Shown in pieces: positions 63,104-64,000 of a stretch of 64,000 nt of DNA. Within the stretch, counting starts at the first letter, position 1. Each line of letters begins with the position of its first letter. The position numbers and the translations under genes are program-made. Under the pieces are notes generated by a model. The model saw nothing but the letters and a program-made list of their open reading frames with translations, was not told the origin of the DNA and made no database searches. Origin of the DNA: Catellatospora methionotrophica (lineage in GTDB: Bacteria > Actinomycetota > Actinomycetes > Mycobacteriales > Micromonosporaceae); the NCBI RefSeq assembly GCF_011297335.1, contig NZ_JAAOTJ010000007.1:124001-188000 (forward strand). Direction: 5' to 3'.

Positions 63104-64000
63104 ATGAGCCTTGCGCGGACGCTCTGGGATCCGCTGCACGTCAGAGTGCTGCGGCTGCTGCGAGACGAGGGTGCGCTGTCACGCGCGGAACTCGCCGACC
63201 GGCTCGACATCCCGCGTCCCCGGCTGCTCGGCGAGCTCGACCGGCTGGTCGCCGGCGGTCACGTCGCCGAGGCGGGTCCGGCGGAGTCGCGCGGCGGTCG
63301 CCGCTCGACGCTGGTGGAGCTGAACCCGAGCATGCGCTTCGCCGGCGTCGACCTCGGCGCGACGTCCATCGACGTGGAGGTCACCAACGGGCGGCTGGAG
63401 CCGGTGGCGCACTACAGCGAGCCGGCCGACATCCGCAGCGGGCCGAAGGTCACCCTGCAGCGGGTCAACGAGCTGCTCGCCAAGGCCAAGGTGGAGGGCG
63501 CGTTCGCGCACCTCGACGGCATCGGCATCGGCGTGCCCGGCCCGGTCAGCTTCCGCGACGGCGTGCCCGTCTCCCCGCCGATAATGCCCGGCTGGGACCG
63601 CTTCCCGGTGCGCGAGCTGCTCACGCGGGAACATGGCTGCCCGGCGGTGGTGGACAACGACGTGAACATCATGGCGGTGGGCGAGCGCAACGCGGGCGTG
63701 GCGCACTCCGTCGACAACTTCCTCTTCGTGAAGATCGGCACCGGCATCGGCTGCGGCGTCTTCCTCGGCGGCGAGGTCTACCGGGGCACGGACGGCTGCG
63801 CGGGCGACATCGGCCACATCCAGGTCGACAGCCACGGGCCGGTCTGCACCTGCGGCAACGTCGGCTGCCTGGAGGCCGTGTTCAGCGGCGCCGCGCTGGC
63901 CCGCGAGGCCACCGCCGCGGCCCGCTCGGGCACCTCGCCCGCGCTGGCCGACCGGCTGGCGACCAACGGTGTGGTCACCGCGCTGGACGTCGCCGTCGCC
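63104..64000 (+). CDS. ROK-family transcriptional regulator (3' end beyond window)
   Basis: The first 299 residues of a ROK protein. An N-terminal winged helix (VRVLRLLRDEGALSRAELADRLDIPRPRLLGELDRLVAGGHV) is joined to a sugar-kinase-fold domain: GVDLGATSI (phosphate 1), GIGIGVPGPVS (ROK loop), VVDNDVNIMAVGERNAG (sugar-binding Asp/Asn) and KIGTGIGCGVF (phosphate 2). The zinc motif GHIQVD...CTCGNVGCLE is intact. Such proteins (NagC/Mlc/XylR class) repress sugar genes. ATG at 63104 follows GGAGGA eight bases upstream. The end lies outside the window. Confidence 0.93.
   Translation, partial: MSLARTLWDPLHVRVLRLLRDEGALSRAELADRLDIPRPRLLGELDRLVAGGHVAEAGPAESRGGRRSTLVELNPSMRFAGVDLGATSIDVEVTNGRLEPVAHYSEPADIRSGPKVTLQRVNELLAKAKVEGAFAHLDGIGIGVPGPVSFRDGVPVSPPIMPGWDRFPVRELLTREHGCPAVVDNDVNIMAVGERNAGVAHSVDNFLFVKIGTGIGCGVFLGGEVYRGTDGCAGDIGHIQVDSHGPVCTCGNVGCLEAVFSGAALAREATAAARSGTSPALADRLATNGVVTALDVAVA

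Overview
The window is about 70% G+C and densely coding. It suggests a filamentous actinobacterium, most likely Micromonosporaceae; the genus cannot be fixed from sequence alone. Supporting signs are a SigE-family sigma factor expansion, F420-dependent and DUF222/HNH families, a conservon-like histidine kinase/roadblock pair, many leaderless promoters (TANNNT placed 6-8 nt before ATG/GTG), and intergenic hairpins built on GAAGGAAGGGCACCTTC. I recall such hairpins from Micromonosporaceae genomes, but this is memory and not a search result. No rRNA, tRNA, CRISPR array, prophage or intact insertion sequence is visible.

Layout. 1-2.3 kb: end of a reductase, a nucleoside deaminase and citrate synthase (gltA). 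2.4-4.5 kb: a molybdopterin oxidoreductase, FNR-type reductase and DUF6510 trio, then an F420-type PPOX protein. 4.6-7.9 kb: a MacAB-like efflux operon (adaptor, ATPase, permease). 8.1-12.3 kb: a DUF4331 gene remnant, a DUF222/HNH protein, two membrane proteins and a double-GNAT protein. 12.4-15.9 kb: a secreted M14 carboxypeptidase and a secreted S1 protease that share a C-terminal P-domain. 16.2-18.2 kb: cobB-like amidotransferase that has lost its cysteine, and a DUF6790-like membrane protein. 18.2-22.1 kb: histidine kinase, roadblock protein and TAXI lipoprotein in one overlapping operon. 22.4-28.6 kb: cell-surface genes (lipoprotein, sugar-dehydrogenase-like protein, OmpA/BON protein, coiled-coil wall protein). 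28.9-36 kb: a GGDEF-EAL enzyme, a BtuF-like protein, a carboxylesterase and an FAD dehydrogenase.

36.1-41.1 kb: three tandem paralogues in which a SigE-family sigma factor is fused, through one membrane helix, to a propeller-like outer domain. Each is preceded by the same type of ECF promoter (CAAC[C/T]-N16-CGT[A/C]). This is the most unusual part of the window.

41.1-43 kb: a 2OG-Fe(II) dioxygenase, a YegP-like small protein and arfB. 43.2-51 kb: a mannan-use locus (sugar ABC importer, GH2 beta-mannosidase, secreted GH5 mannanase) driven by a TTGACA-N17-TACCGT promoter with two CebR/CelR-like 14-bp operators. 51.2-64 kb: ribA, an MFS/PLP-lyase pair, a thioesterase, two paralogous membrane proteins, a lactonase, a two-component system, a DM13 protein, a DUF1835 protein, a GbsR/MarR regulator and the start of a ROK regulator. 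Most regions read as ordinary chromosome; convergent gene pairs are usually separated by members of one of three hairpin repeat families.
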